Shown here: positions 1 through 8,798 of the stretch, in pieces
Layout of the letters: each line of letters opens with the position of its first letter
Position numbering within the stretch: position 1 is the stretch's first letter
From: DATHTC01 sp035456465
Lineage (GTDB): Bacteria; Actinomycetota; Thermoleophilia; Gaiellales; Gaiellaceae
Assembly (NCBI GenBank): GCA_035456465.1
Contig: DATIDD010000100.1
Location: forward strand, 51,174-115,173
Direction of reading: 5' to 3'
DNA: 64,000 nucleotides
Made by a program: the position numbers and the translations under genes
Notes under the pieces: generated by a model
Databases searched by the model: none
Seen by the model: the letters and a program-made list of their open reading frames with translations, nothing else
What the model was told of the DNA's origin: nothing

Positions 1-1
1 G

Positions 2-871
2 TGGGACGGGCCGATCCTCACCGACTCGGGCGGCTTCCAGGTCTTCAGCCTGCGCCACACCCTCCAGGGCGTGGACGACGACGGCGTGACCTTCCGCTCC
101 GTGTACGACGGCTCCCTCGAGCGGTTCACGCCCGAGTCGGCGGCGGCGATCCAGGCGACGCTCGGCAGCGACGTCGCGATGTGCCTCGACATCTGCCCGC
201 CCCCCGGCGTTCCGCGGCGCGAGCTCGAGGAGGCGGTCCGGCGCACCACGGTCTGGGCGCGCCGCCAGGCCGACGCGCCGCGCGCCCCCGGGCAGCTCCG
301 CTTCGGGATCACCCAGGGCGCGGCCGACGCCGACCTCCGCCGCCGCTCGATCGAGGAGCTCGTCCCGCTCGGGTTCGACGGCTACGCGCTGGGCGGCCTC
401 TCCGTCGGGGAGGACCGGGAGCTGATGTTCGCGGCGACGGCCGAGGCGGCGCCGCAGCTCCCCGCCGACCGGCCCCGCTACTTCATGGGGATCGGCGACC
501 CGGAGGGGGTGCTCAACGTGATCGCGGCCGGGATCGACATGTTCGACTGCGTGCTCCCGACGCGCGTCGCGCGCACCGGCTCGGCGCTCACGTGGGAGGG
601 CCGCCTGAATCTCCGCAACGCCCGCTTCGCGCGCGACCCGCGGCCGCTCGACGAGGGCTGCGCCTGCCCGGCCTGCCGGCGCTTCAGCCGCGCCTACGTC
701 CGGCACCTCGTCAACCAGGACGAGCTCCTCGGGCTGCGGCTCCTGAGCCTGCATAATCTGCGCTTCCTGCTCGAACTGACCGCCGGCGCACGTGCTGCGA
801 TCGAGCGGGGAGCGCTCGCCTCGTACCGGGCCGACGCGCTCGCCCGCCTCGGCGCGGCCGCCGCCGCCTGA
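2..871 (+). CDS. tgt: tRNA-guanine transglycosylase (5' partial)
   Basis: Exchanges guanine 34 of GUN-anticodon tRNAs for a 7-deazaguanine precursor of queuosine. The frame is open from base 2 with the start outside the window; 289 residues remain of a family that is usually about 370-400 long. Family marks seen are the N-terminal LTDSGGFQVFSL segment, the FDCVLPTR stretch carrying the nucleophilic Asp, and the zinc cluster CxCxxC followed by a His near the C terminus (CACPACRRF ... LHNLRF). It is followed after 10 bases by yajC and then secDF, the widespread tgt-yajC-secD-secF order. Identity is clear; only the N terminus is missing because of the window edge. Confidence 0.96.
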   Translation, partial: WDGPILTDSGGFQVFSLRHTLQGVDDDGVTFRSVYDGSLERFTPESAAAIQATLGSDVAMCLDICPPPGVPRRELEEAVRRTTVWARRQADAPRAPGQLRFGITQGAADADLRRRSIEELVPLGFDGYALGGLSVGEDRELMFAATAEAAPQLPADRPRYFMGIGDPEGVLNVIAAGIDMFDCVLPTRVARTGSALTWEGRLNLRNARFARDPRPLDEGCACPACRRFSRAYVRHLVNQDELLGLRLLSLHNLRFLLELTAGARAAIERGALASYRADALARLGAAAAA

Positions 872-881
872 AGGAGACCAC

Positions 882-1223
882 GTGGAGTTCCTGCTGTTCC
901 TGGTGTTCGGGTTCGCCCTGATCTGGCTGCTGATCGTCCTCCCCCAACGCCGCCGCCAGCAGGCGCAGGCCTCGGTGCTCGACCGGCTGAAGCCCGGCGA
1001 CTACGTCGTCACCGCGGGCGGCATGTACGGGACGATCACGGAGGTCGGCGAGGACGACCTCGGGCTCGAGATCGCGCCGGACGTCGAGGTGCGCGTCGCC
1101 AAGCGGGCGATCGGCGCCGTGATCCCGCCGGAGGAGATCGAGGACGTCGAGGTCGGGGAGCCGGAATCGGCGCCCGAGCCGCGGACGGCCCCGGAGCCTC
1201 CGGGGGCCGAAGAGCGACGCTAA
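882..1223 (+). CDS. yajC: Sec translocon accessory subunit YajC
   Basis: Small single-pass membrane partner of SecD-SecF in the SecYEG holotranslocon. The 113-residue product has one N-terminal transmembrane helix (residues about 3-20, ending in LPQRRRQQ), then the cytoplasmic domain with the family motif LKPGDYVVTAGGMYG and an acidic, proline-rich tail. The GTG start at 882 is preferred over more upstream in-frame codons because AAGGAGA lies at 871-877 and translation then opens directly into the membrane helix. Lies between tgt and secDF, 15 bases from the latter, and is probably cotranscribed with both. Confidence 0.95.
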   Translation: MEFLLFLVFGFALIWLLIVLPQRRRQQAQASVLDRLKPGDYVVTAGGMYGTITEVGEDDLGLEIAPDVEVRVAKRAIGAVIPPEEIEDVEVGEPESAPEPRTAPEPPGAEERR

Positions 1224-1238
1224 CCTAGGTCGCTGCCC

Positions 1239-4004
1239 GTGAGAGAGCGCCGCAACCACCTCGTCCTCGTCGCGCTGATCCTCGCCGCGCTGATCGGCGC
1301 GGCGCTGCTCGCGATCCCGGGCTCGCCGCTGCACAAGAAGCCCGTGCTCGGGCTCGACCTGCAGGGCGGCCTCGAGGTGGTGCTGAAGGCGGTGCCGCCG
1401 CCCGGCCGGTCGCTGCAGAAGTCCGACCTCGACCGCTCCGTCGAGATCATCCGCAACCGCGTGGACAAGCTGGGCGTGGCGGAGCCCGAGATCCGCAAGC
1501 AGGGCACGGACCAGATCGCCGTCGCGCTGCCGGGGGTGAAGGACCCGGACCGGGTGCGGGACATCATCGGCTCCACCGCGAAGCTCGAGCTCTACGACCT
1601 CGAGACCTCGCTGTTCGGGCCCTCGATCAGCGCGACGGGCCAGGCGATCCCCGAGGACTCGATCTACGACCTGCTGCGCAGCGCCTCCACGCAGTCGCTC
1701 GTCAAGCGCTTCGGCGGCAAGCAGTGGTACCGCTTCGACGCCGACGGCAAGCTCGTCGCCGGCCCGATGCGCTCCCGGAAGGCGCTGCTCGCGAACACCG
1801 ACGGCAAGGTGCCGCAGGGACAGAAGGTCTTCGCCGTGCCGAACGGCTCGATCGTGATCACCTGCGGGCCGGCGGCCGGGTTCTGCCCGCCCGCGATCAC
1901 GCCCGGAAAGGACGCCTACTACCTGTTCAAGTACCGCCCCAACGACGAGGCGAACCCCGTCCCGCAGATGACCGGCGAGGACCTCCGCCTGGGCGGCACG
2001 CGGCAGGACTTCGACACCAGCCCGGGCGGCTCGAACCAGCCGATCGTGACGATGCAGTTCACCGACGCGGGCGGCGACAAGTTCCAGAAGATCACCCGCG
2101 ACATCTGGGTGCGCGGCCGCCTCCGCAACGAGCCGCAGCACTTCGCGATCGTGCTCGACCGCGAGATCAAGTCGTTCCCGCAGATCGACCCGACCGACGC
2201 GTCGCTGTCCAACGGCATCGGCGGCGGCCGGGCGCAGATCGAGGGCAACTTCACGGTGGGCGAGGCGAAGGACCTCGCGCTCGTGCTCCAGACGGGCGCC
2301 CTGCCGGTCGAGTTCCAGACGCTGTCGGAGACGCAGATCTCCGCCACCCTCGGCCAGGACTCGCTGCGCGAGGCGCTCCGGGCGGCCGTCGCCGGCATGG
2401 CCGCGGTCGCGCTCTTCCTGCTGCTCTTCTACCGCTTCCTGGGCGTCGTCGCGGTGGCCGGCCTGGGCATCTACGCCGTCCTCCTCTACGCGATGATCCT
2501 GCTGTTCAACGTCACCCTGACGCTGCCGGGCTTCGCGGGGATGATCCTCACCATCGGCGTCGCGGCGGACGCGAACATCGTCATCTTCGAGCGCATCAAG
2601 GAGGAGGCGAGAGGCGGGCGATCGGTCCGCGCCGCGGTCTCCGCCGGGTACACGAAGGGCTTCGCGACGATCGTCGACGCGAACATGGTGACGGCGATCA
2701 CCGCGCTCGTGCTGTTCGCGCTCGCGACCGCCGGCGTGCGCGGGTTCGCGCTGATGCTGCTGATCGGCACGGCGATGTCGCTCGTCACTGCCGTGTTCGC
2801 CACCCGCGCGATGCTCGGCCTGCTCGCCGGCTTCCGCTGGTTCAACAGCCCGCGCTTCATGGGCGCGACCGGGATGCAGATCCCGAACTGGATCCGCCAC
2901 GACTACATCGGCAAGCGGAACATCTGGTTCGCGGTCTCGGGCGTCGTGCTCGCGGTCGCGGCGATCTCGATCGGCGTCCGGGGGCTCAACCTCGGGATCG
3001 ACTTCGAGGGCGGGACCAAGGTCTCGTTCGCGACGTCGCAGCCGGTCCCGCTCGAGGAGGTGCGGGCGCAGGCGGAGCGGATCGGACAGGGCGGCGCCGT
3101 GATCCAGGGCGTGGGCGAGAGCGCCGGGAACGAGCGGTACTCCGAGTTCCAGCTGCAGACGGAGGCGCTGACGGCGGCCGAGCAGCGCCGGCTCAACACC
3201 GAGCTGCAGCGGAACGCCTCGCTCGAGCGGGGCAGCTTCAACGTCACCACCGTCTCGGCGAGCTTCGGCGAACAGGTGGCGCGCGGCGCGATCTACGCGA
3301 TCCTGCTGTCGCTCCTCTTCGTCGTTCTCTACATCACGATCCGCTTCCAGTGGAAGTTCGCGGTCGCCGTGATCCTGGCGATGCTCCACGACATCCTCAT
3401 CGCCGTCGGGATCTACTCGCTCGTCGGGAAGGAGGTCTCGACCGCCACGGTCGCGGCGATCCTGACCGTGCTCGGCTACTCGATCTACGACACGATCATC
3501 ATCCTCGACCGCGTGCGGGAGAACATGCCGCTGATGCGGCGGTCCTCGTTCCAGGAGATCGCCAACGTCTCGCTGTGGGAGACGATCCGCCGCTCCCTCG
3601 CGACGACGTTCATCACGCTGCTGCCGATCACCGCGCTGTACCTGTTCGGCGGCGAGACACTGAAGGACTTCGCGTTCGCCCTCCTGGTCGGGATCGGCTC
3701 CGGCGCGTACTCGTCGATCTTCATCGCCGCGCCGATCGTCACGATGCTGAAGGAGCGCGAGCCCGAGTACGCACGGCGCAAGGGCCTCGTCAGCGGCGAG
3801 AAGCTCCCCGGCGACGAGGAGCCGCCCGCCGGCGACGGCCGCCCCCCGCGGGTCGAGCGCGCGCCCGAGCCGCCGACGCCGGAGCCGGCCTTCGCCGCCG
3901 CACCGCCGAAGCCCGCGGCGCAGCAGCAGCCGTCGGGCTCGTCGGACAAGCGCGAGCGCCGCCGCCAGCGTCGCTCGACGCGTCCTCATGGACGAGCCCG
4001 GTAG
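1239..4004 (+). CDS. secDF: Protein translocase SecDF (fused SecD and SecF)
   Basis: Proton-motive-force driven helper that pulls preproteins out of SecYEG. The 921-residue protein fuses SecD and SecF: residues 1-540 hold the first membrane helix, the GLDLQGG motif (38-44), a long extracytoplasmic P1 region and the SecD membrane bundle with the LTIGVAADANIVIFERIKEE segment; from about 547 the SecF half begins with its own first helix, the GIDFEGG motif near 586 and its own TM bundle ending in IYDTIIILDRVREN. The last 100 residues are a charged, Pro/Ala-rich cytoplasmic tail. Many actinomycetes keep secD and secF as two genes, so the fusion is noteworthy. GTG start at 1239. Confidence 0.96.
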   Translation: MRERRNHLVLVALILAALIGAALLAIPGSPLHKKPVLGLDLQGGLEVVLKAVPPPGRSLQKSDLDRSVEIIRNRVDKLGVAEPEIRKQGTDQIAVALPGVKDPDRVRDIIGSTAKLELYDLETSLFGPSISATGQAIPEDSIYDLLRSASTQSLVKRFGGKQWYRFDADGKLVAGPMRSRKALLANTDGKVPQGQKVFAVPNGSIVITCGPAAGFCPPAITPGKDAYYLFKYRPNDEANPVPQMTGEDLRLGGTRQDFDTSPGGSNQPIVTMQFTDAGGDKFQKITRDIWVRGRLRNEPQHFAIVLDREIKSFPQIDPTDASLSNGIGGGRAQIEGNFTVGEAKDLALVLQTGALPVEFQTLSETQISATLGQDSLREALRAAVAGMAAVALFLLLFYRFLGVVAVAGLGIYAVLLYAMILLFNVTLTLPGFAGMILTIGVAADANIVIFERIKEEARGGRSVRAAVSAGYTKGFATIVDANMVTAITALVLFALATAGVRGFALMLLIGTAMSLVTAVFATRAMLGLLAGFRWFNSPRFMGATGMQIPNWIRHDYIGKRNIWFAVSGVVLAVAAISIGVRGLNLGIDFEGGTKVSFATSQPVPLEEVRAQAERIGQGGAVIQGVGESAGNERYSEFQLQTEALTAAEQRRLNTELQRNASLERGSFNVTTVSASFGEQVARGAIYAILLSLLFVVLYITIRFQWKFAVAVILAMLHDILIAVGIYSLVGKEVSTATVAAILTVLGYSIYDTIIILDRVRENMPLMRRSSFQEIANVSLWETIRRSLATTFITLLPITALYLFGGETLKDFAFALLVGIGSGAYSSIFIAAPIVTMLKEREPEYARRKGLVSGEKLPGDEEPPAGDGRPPRVERAPEPPTPEPAFAAAPPKPAAQQQPSGSSDKRERRRQRRSTRPHGRAR

Positions 4005-4356
4005 CCCGAACGGCGACCGGTCGCTGAAGGACCTCGCGGAGCGGTTCGCGCTGGCGCTCGTCGGCGCGGTCGCGCTGTCGGGTGAGCGGGCCGAGCGCCT
4101 CGCGGAGGAGCTCGTCGACGCGGGCGGGACGAAGGCCGGCGACGCGCGCGCGGCGTTCCGCGACCTGACCGGCAGGCTCCGGGGCGATGGCGAGGCAGCG
4201 CACCGGCTCGCGCGGCTCTTCCACGAGCTCGGGCTCGTCACGCGCGAGGAGTGGGACGAGCTGGACCTCCGCGTCGCGCAGCTCGAGCACCGCGTGCGGC
4301 TGCTCGAGGACGGGCCGCGGCCGGCCCGGCACGAGACACCGCCGCCCGCGCCCTAG
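3988..4356 (+). CDS. Small helical hypothetical protein behind secDF
   Basis: 122 residues, ATG start at 3988 overlapping the 3' end of secDF by 17 bases, which implies translational coupling. No catalytic motif is visible. The chain is almost entirely amphipathic helix, with a final segment (DELDLRVAQLEHRVRLLE) showing a clear heptad pattern typical of short coiled coils, then a proline-rich tail. The general look resembles phasin-like or DUF-type helical proteins, but I do not recognise a family. Its stop codon shares a CTAG with the stop codon of the convergent antiporter gene. Confidence 0.75.
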   Translation: MDEPGSPNGDRSLKDLAERFALALVGAVALSGERAERLAEELVDAGGTKAGDARAAFRDLTGRLRGDGEAAHRLARLFHELGLVTREEWDELDLRVAQLEHRVRLLEDGPRPARHETPPPAP

Positions 4357-5798
4357 GCGCTTCGCCAGTCGGCGAAGAGCTGCTCGACCGTGTCGCGGAG
4401 CTCCGGCCGCAGCAGCAGGTAGAGCTCGTCCCCGGCACGGACGACCGTGCTCCCTCGCGGCGGCAGCGAATCCCCGTCGCGGACGATCACGGCCACGATC
4501 GCCTGCCGCGGGAGGCCGAGCTCGCGGACGGGCTTCCCGTCGGGGACGTCGCCGGGGTTCACGGAGAACTCGACGCGCTCGAGCCCACGCGCGGCACCGA
4601 CCTCGATCGGCGGCCGCCACGCCGGCGCCGACGGGCGGACGAGCCCGAGCCGCCGCGCCACGGGCTCGAGCGTCGTCCCCTGGAGCAGCGCCGAGACGAG
4701 CACGACGAAGAAGACGACGTTGAAGATCGTGTCACTGTCCTCGACGGCCTCCGACTGCGCGAACGTCGCGAGCACGATCGGCACCGCGCCGCGAAGGCCG
4801 GCCCAGCCGATGAGCGCCTGCTCGCGGACCGTGAAGCCCTGGCGGATCGTCGACACCCAGACCGCGACCGGGCGCGCGACGAAGAGCAGCACGAGGGTGA
4901 GCGCGAGGCCCGGGAGCACGACCGGCCCGAGCTCGCTCGGGAACACGAGCAGGCCGAGCGCGACGAACAGGCCGACCTGGGCGACGAACGCGAGCCCCTG
5001 GTGGAACGACACGATCTGGTGGCGGAACGGCGTGTGGGTGTTCCCCACGAACAGGCCGACGACGTAGACGGCGAGGAAGCCGCTGCCGTGCAGGACGTCC
5101 GTGAGGCCGTAGGACAGCGCCGCCGTCGCGACCGAGGCGACGGCCACGAACGGGTCCATCGAGTCGGGCATGCGCCCGAACGCCCAGGACGCCGCGAGCC
5201 CGAGGATGACGCCGAAGACGAGCCCGAGGCCGAGCTCGCTGACGAGCAGGAAGCCGAAGCCGGCGGGGCCCAGCTCCCCTTCGATCCATCCGATCAGCCC
5301 GACGGTCAGCGCCACCGCCGCCGGGTCGTTGACGCCGGACTCCGCCTCGAGCACGCGTGCGACGCGCCGCCGGAGCGTGGTGAAGCGGAGCGTCGCGAAC
5401 ACGGCGGCGGCGTCGGTCGAGGCGACGACGGCCCCGAGCAGCAGCCCCGTCGACGTGTCCAGGTCGAACAGCGCGATTCCGGCGAGGCCGGTGAGGACCG
5501 CGGTCACCGCGACGCCGACCGTGCCGAGGAGCGACGCCGTGAGGAGCACCGGCTGGAGGCCGCGCCAGGCGGTCGTCAGGCCGCCCTCGAACAGGATCGC
5601 GACCAGTCCCACCACGCCGACGGCGCGGGCGACCTCCGGGTCGTCGAACGGGATCCCGCCGGGCCCCTCCGACCCGAGCACCATGCCGAGCCCGAGGAAC
5701 ACGATCAGCAGCGGCACGCCGCTGCGGCTGGCCGCGAACGCGCCGATCAGCGCGGCCAGGAGGATCGCGCCGACGACGAGGAGGAGGATCCCTTCCAC
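4353..5798 (-). CDS. nhaP2: CPA1 monovalent cation/proton antiporter with C-terminal TrkA-C domain
   Basis: Predicted potassium or sodium/proton exchanger of the plasma membrane. The 481-residue chain has about 12 hydrophobic segments, the ASTDAAAVFATLR and ESGVNDPAA motifs that hold the ion-binding Asp and Asn-Asp pair of CPA1 exchangers, and after residue 390 a soluble RCK_C (TrkA-C) domain (ERVEFSVNPGDVPDGKPVREL), the arrangement of NhaP2/CvrA. The GTG at 5798 is chosen as start because it opens directly into the first TM helix and leaves a 27-base gap to the divergent kinase gene; upstream in-frame codons would run into that gene. Exact ion specificity cannot be read from sequence. Confidence 0.9.
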   Translation of the reverse strand: MEGILLLVVGAILLAALIGAFAASRSGVPLLIVFLGLGMVLGSEGPGGIPFDDPEVARAVGVVGLVAILFEGGLTTAWRGLQPVLLTASLLGTVGVAVTAVLTGLAGIALFDLDTSTGLLLGAVVASTDAAAVFATLRFTTLRRRVARVLEAESGVNDPAAVALTVGLIGWIEGELGPAGFGFLLVSELGLGLVFGVILGLAASWAFGRMPDSMDPFVAVASVATAALSYGLTDVLHGSGFLAVYVVGLFVGNTHTPFRHQIVSFHQGLAFVAQVGLFVALGLLVFPSELGPVVLPGLALTLVLLFVARPVAVWVSTIRQGFTVREQALIGWAGLRGAVPIVLATFAQSEAVEDSDTIFNVVFFVVLVSALLQGTTLEPVARRLGLVRPSAPAWRPPIEVGAARGLERVEFSVNPGDVPDGKPVRELGLPRQAIVAVIVRDGDSLPPRGSTVVRAGDELYLLLRPELRDTVEQLFADWRSA

Positions 5799-5825
5799 CG
5801 CCGGGGAGCGTGTCAGACTGACGTT

Positions 5826-7481
5826 ATGGCGGTGCAGCCGAAGCAGCGCAACATCGGGCGCCTGTCCGAGATCGCGCAGGTCGCGGTGCGGCACGGCTTC
5901 GGGTACGTGATCGAGTCACGCGGGCCGTTCTCCCGCCGCGCTCCGGTCGAGGCGGTGTCGGCGTCCGAGCGCGGCCGGCACCTCCGCGAGATGCTCGAGG
6001 AGCTGGGCCCGACGTTCGTGAAGTTCGGCCAGCTGCTGTCGATGCGGCCAGACGTGCTTCCCCCGGACATCATCGCCGAGCTGCGCGGGCTCCAGGACGA
6101 CGTGAAGGGGTTCCCGTACGAGGAGGCGGCCTCGCTGATCGAGGCCGAGCTCGACCTCCCCGTGGAGCGGCTCTTCACCGAGTTCGAGGAGACGCCGATC
6201 GCCGCCGCCTCGATCGGCCAGGTCCACCGGGCGACGCTCCCGAACGGCGTCCGCGTCGCCGTGAAGGTGCAGCGGCCGGCGGCGCCGCGGCAGATCGAGG
6301 CGGACCTGGCGCTGATGTACCAGGCAGCCCGCATCGCGAAGGAGCGGATCCGCGCGTTCGACTTCATCGACACGCGGGCGCTCGTCGACGAGTTCGCGCG
6401 CTCGATCCGGCAGGAGCTCGACTACCGCATCGAGGCGCGCAACGCCGACCTGTTCCGGCGGAACTTCGCGGGCAGCCGGGACGTCGACATCCCCAAGGTC
6501 TTCTGGAGCTACACGCGCTCCCGTGTGATCACCACCGAGCTGCTCGACGGCGTGCAGCTCGCGGACCTGCCGGTCGAGGCGTACACGGCCGAGGAGCGTC
6601 GAGCGCTCGCCACCACGATCGCCGAGGCGTGGATGGCGATGGTCTTCCGGCACGGGTTCTTCCACGCCGACCCGCACCCCGCGAACATCCTCGTGCTCGG
6701 CGAGGCCGAGCGGATCGGGCTCGTCGACTTCGGACAGGCCGGGAAGCTCACCGACGAGGACGTGTCGAAGGCGACGCGCCTGTTCGTCGACGTCGCGAGC
6801 GAGAACGTGGACGAGCTGCCGAGGCGGCTCGCCGACCTCGGCGTGCGCTTCCCGCGGGAGGTCGAGGAGCAGCTGCGGACGGAGCTCCGCGACGTCTACT
6901 ACCGCTACTACGGCGCGTCGCTCGCCGAGGTCGACCCGCTGCAGGTGATCCGCGAGGCGTTCCAGCTCATCTACTCGATGAACCTGCGGCTGCCGACGCG
7001 GTTCGTCCTGCTCGACAAGGCGATCGCCGCGCTCGGGTCGCTGACGGTCGAGCTCTATCCCGACTTCAACGTCTTCGAGGTGGCGAAGCCGTACGCGCGC
7101 GAGCTCGTGCTCTCCCGCTACACGCCCCATCGCGTGGTCGGGCGCGCCCGCCGTGAGGTGGTCGGGCTGGCACGGATCGCCAGCGACCTGCCGTACCAGG
7201 TGCACGACGTGATGGAGGAGCTGCGCGACGGCCAGATCGAGGTCGGCTTCGTCCACAAGGGGCTCGACGACGTCTCGCACAAGCTCGACGTGATGTTCAA
7301 CCGGCTCGCGGTGGCGCTGATCGTCACCGGCGGCCTGATCGGCTCGTCCCTCATCGGGATCTTCGCGACGAGCGGCCCGCAGATCTTCGGCGTCCACTTC
7401 ATCTCGGTGCTCGGGTTCGTCGCCTCCGCCGTGCTCGGCGCCTGGCTCCTCCTCGGCGTCATCCGCAGCGGCAGGCTCTGA
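5826..7481 (+). CDS. UbiB/ABC1-family atypical protein kinase-like protein
   Basis: 551 residues of the UbiB (AarF, COQ8-like) family, ATPases tied to isoprenoid quinone or lipid metabolism. Diagnostic motifs are present in order: KFGQ (K66-Q69, the KxGQ extension unique to the family), the Ala-rich nucleotide loop AAASIGQVHRA, VAVKVQRP, HADPHPANI (from H280) and the DFG metal site. Two hydrophobic helices close the C terminus (about 505-550), as in membrane-tethered UbiB proteins. ATG start at 5826; gene is divergent from the antiporter. The family often acts in ubiquinone or menaquinone pathways, but no quinone genes lie nearby, so the substrate remains open. Confidence 0.92.
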   Translation: MAVQPKQRNIGRLSEIAQVAVRHGFGYVIESRGPFSRRAPVEAVSASERGRHLREMLEELGPTFVKFGQLLSMRPDVLPPDIIAELRGLQDDVKGFPYEEAASLIEAELDLPVERLFTEFEETPIAAASIGQVHRATLPNGVRVAVKVQRPAAPRQIEADLALMYQAARIAKERIRAFDFIDTRALVDEFARSIRQELDYRIEARNADLFRRNFAGSRDVDIPKVFWSYTRSRVITTELLDGVQLADLPVEAYTAEERRALATTIAEAWMAMVFRHGFFHADPHPANILVLGEAERIGLVDFGQAGKLTDEDVSKATRLFVDVASENVDELPRRLADLGVRFPREVEEQLRTELRDVYYRYYGASLAEVDPLQVIREAFQLIYSMNLRLPTRFVLLDKAIAALGSLTVELYPDFNVFEVAKPYARELVLSRYTPHRVVGRARREVVGLARIASDLPYQVHDVMEELRDGQIEVGFVHKGLDDVSHKLDVMFNRLAVALIVTGGLIGSSLIGIFATSGPQIFGVHFISVLGFVASAVLGAWLLLGVIRSGRL

Positions 7482-7550
7482 GGCTCCGCTTCGGTACGTT
7501 CTGCGTTGCGTCGGATCGGCACCGGTGAGGGACCGTCGTCGGGAGACGCG

Positions 7551-7562
7551 GCATTCGAATGC
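7551..7562. promoter_or_regulatory. Perfect 12-bp palindrome upstream of a small ORF
   Basis: GCATTCGAATGC is fully self-complementary and sits 11 bases before the ATG of the 34-codon gene, downstream of a TACGTT hexamer (7494-7499) that could be its -10. It could be a repressor site or part of the leader. The core ATTCG...CGAAT half-sites recur in the palindrome at 8744-8755. Confidence 0.35.
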
Positions 7563-7573
7563 GAGGAGGGACG

Positions 7574-7678
7574 ATGGGGTTTCTCGACAAGGTGAAGGAG
7601 CAGGCCGAGCAGGCCGCGACGAAGGCCCGCGAGGGCGTTCAGGACGTGCGACGGTGTGAGGACGCCCGGCCTGCCTAG
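7574..7678 (+). CDS. Short helical protein, possibly truncated
   Basis: 34 residues starting MGFLDKVKEQAEQAATKAREG, preceded by a strong GAGGAGGG (7562-7569). The N-terminal segment is an amphipathic lysine/glutamate/alanine helix of the kind found at the start of small actinobacterial stress-type or YtxH-like proteins, in which the helix normally continues further. Here the frame turns to VRRCEDARPA and stops, so the gene may be a 3'-truncated or frameshifted remnant. Its stop overlaps the stop of the convergent kelch gene. Family attribution is from memory of the N-terminal pattern only. Confidence 0.45.
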   Translation: MGFLDKVKEQAEQAATKAREGVQDVRRCEDARPA

Positions 7679-8661
7679 CGCAGGCTGAGCACCTCGTTCG
7701 CGTCGCTGACGAAGAGCCCCGGCCGCGGCCCGCCGGCGAGCGCGTAGACACGCCCGCCGAGGGCCGCGACGCCGAGACCGTGGCGCGGGGTGGGGAGGTC
7801 CGGGAGGCGCTGCCAGGCGCGCGTGCGCGTGTCGTAGGCGTAGACGCTCGCGATCGTGCCTCCGGGCTCCTCGCCGCCCACCGACACGAGCGTCGTGCCG
7901 ACGGCGGCGGCGCCCGTGCCGCCGCGCGGGTGCGGGATCCCCGGGAGGTCGCGCCAGGCGCGCGCGCCGGGGTCGAGGACCTGGAGCGCCTTGAGGTTCG
8001 TGTCGATCCCGGCCAGGCGCCCACCGAGCGCGTAGACGCGCCCGCCGAGCGCGGCGGCGGCGAGGTGCTCGCGCGGCATCGGGCCGGCGATCCGGCGCCA
8101 GCGGCGACCGACGAGGTCGAGCACGAGGGCCTGGCGCGCCAGGCGTCCTCCCGGGCCGACGCCGCCGACGACGTAGAGCCGGTTCCCGACGACGGCCGCG
8201 CCGGCGGCGGCGCGCGGCTCGGGCATCCGGGGCAGCGTGCGCCAGCGCCCGCGGACGAGCTCGTACGCGGCACGCGCCGCGGTGCCGCGGGCGACGTAGC
8301 CGCCGGCGACGATGAGGCGGCCGCGCCAGGCCGTGGCGGCGGCGTGGTTGACCGCGAGCGGGTAGTCCGGGAGCCGGCGCCAGGCGTCGCGCGACGGGGC
8401 GAACGCGTCGGCCCGGCGGGAGCTCGAGCCGTCCTCCACGTAGCCGCCGACGACGCCGATCTCGGTGCCGAACCGGGCCGCCGCGACCTCGGTCCGGGGC
8501 TCGGGCACGGGAGCGGCGGCCGCCCATCCCGCCTCGGACGGACGCGCGGAGGCGGTCGCGACCGAGACGAGCGCGGCCACGGCGAGCGCCGCCGAGACCG
8601 TGCCGCGGCGGACGCTGCGGCGAGGCGCGGGCGAGGTCGGCGTCGAGGCGTTCGAGCTCAC
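7675..8661 (-). CDS. Secreted kelch-repeat beta-propeller protein
   Basis: 328 residues. An N-terminal basic stretch followed by a hydrophobic Ala/Val segment (about residues 20-42) looks like a signal peptide or anchor. The remainder is six kelch-type blades of about 47-50 residues, each with the GG doublet after a hydrophobic strand (for example IGVVGGYV, LIVAGGYV, LYVVGGVG, VYALGGRL, LVSVGGEE, VYALAGGP) and a downstream W such as AWRRLPD or RWRTLPR. Such propellers bind proteins or glycans or carry oxidase activity; no copper ligands of galactose oxidase are evident, so function is unassigned. GTG start with AGGGAGG and TAAGCT just upstream. Confidence 0.85.
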   Translation of the reverse strand: MSSNASTPTSPAPRRSVRRGTVSAALAVAALVSVATASARPSEAGWAAAAPVPEPRTEVAAARFGTEIGVVGGYVEDGSSSRRADAFAPSRDAWRRLPDYPLAVNHAAATAWRGRLIVAGGYVARGTAARAAYELVRGRWRTLPRMPEPRAAAGAAVVGNRLYVVGGVGPGGRLARQALVLDLVGRRWRRIAGPMPREHLAAAALGGRVYALGGRLAGIDTNLKALQVLDPGARAWRDLPGIPHPRGGTGAAAVGTTLVSVGGEEPGGTIASVYAYDTRTRAWQRLPDLPTPRHGLGVAALGGRVYALAGGPRPGLFVSDANEVLSLR

Positions 8662-8743
8662 GCCTCCCTAGCTTACGAGCCGAGGAGCAGCACGTCCGGA
8701 GCCGGCGACGCCGGAACCGACGCGTGGGGAACGTCTGTCGCAG

Positions 8744-8755
8744 ATTCGCGCGAAT
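8744..8755. promoter_or_regulatory. Palindromic operator candidate before the OmpR-like regulator
   Basis: ATTCGCGCGAAT is a perfect 12-bp palindrome ending 30 bases upstream of the TAGCGT hexamer at 8786-8791. That places it just upstream of an expected -35, the usual position of an activator or autoregulator site for the regulator starting at 8799. Confidence 0.35.
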
Positions 8756-8785
8756 GGACATCTGTTCGGCCCGCGAGGCCGCTGC

Positions 8786-8791
8786 TAGCGT
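8786..8791 (+). promoter_or_regulatory. -10-like hexamer, leaderless start
   Basis: TAGCGT ends 7 bases before the ATG of the OmpR-like regulator; no Shine-Dalgarno is present, which suggests a leaderless transcript. Confidence 0.45.
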
Positions 8792-8798
8792 CGGCGCC

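Noticed and set aside
711..4241. Long open frame on the minus strand opposite tgt, yajC and secDF
   Set aside because: Its product is Arg/Asp/Glu-rich low-complexity text typical of the antisense of high-GC genes, with no domain, while the plus strand encodes three well-defined proteins.
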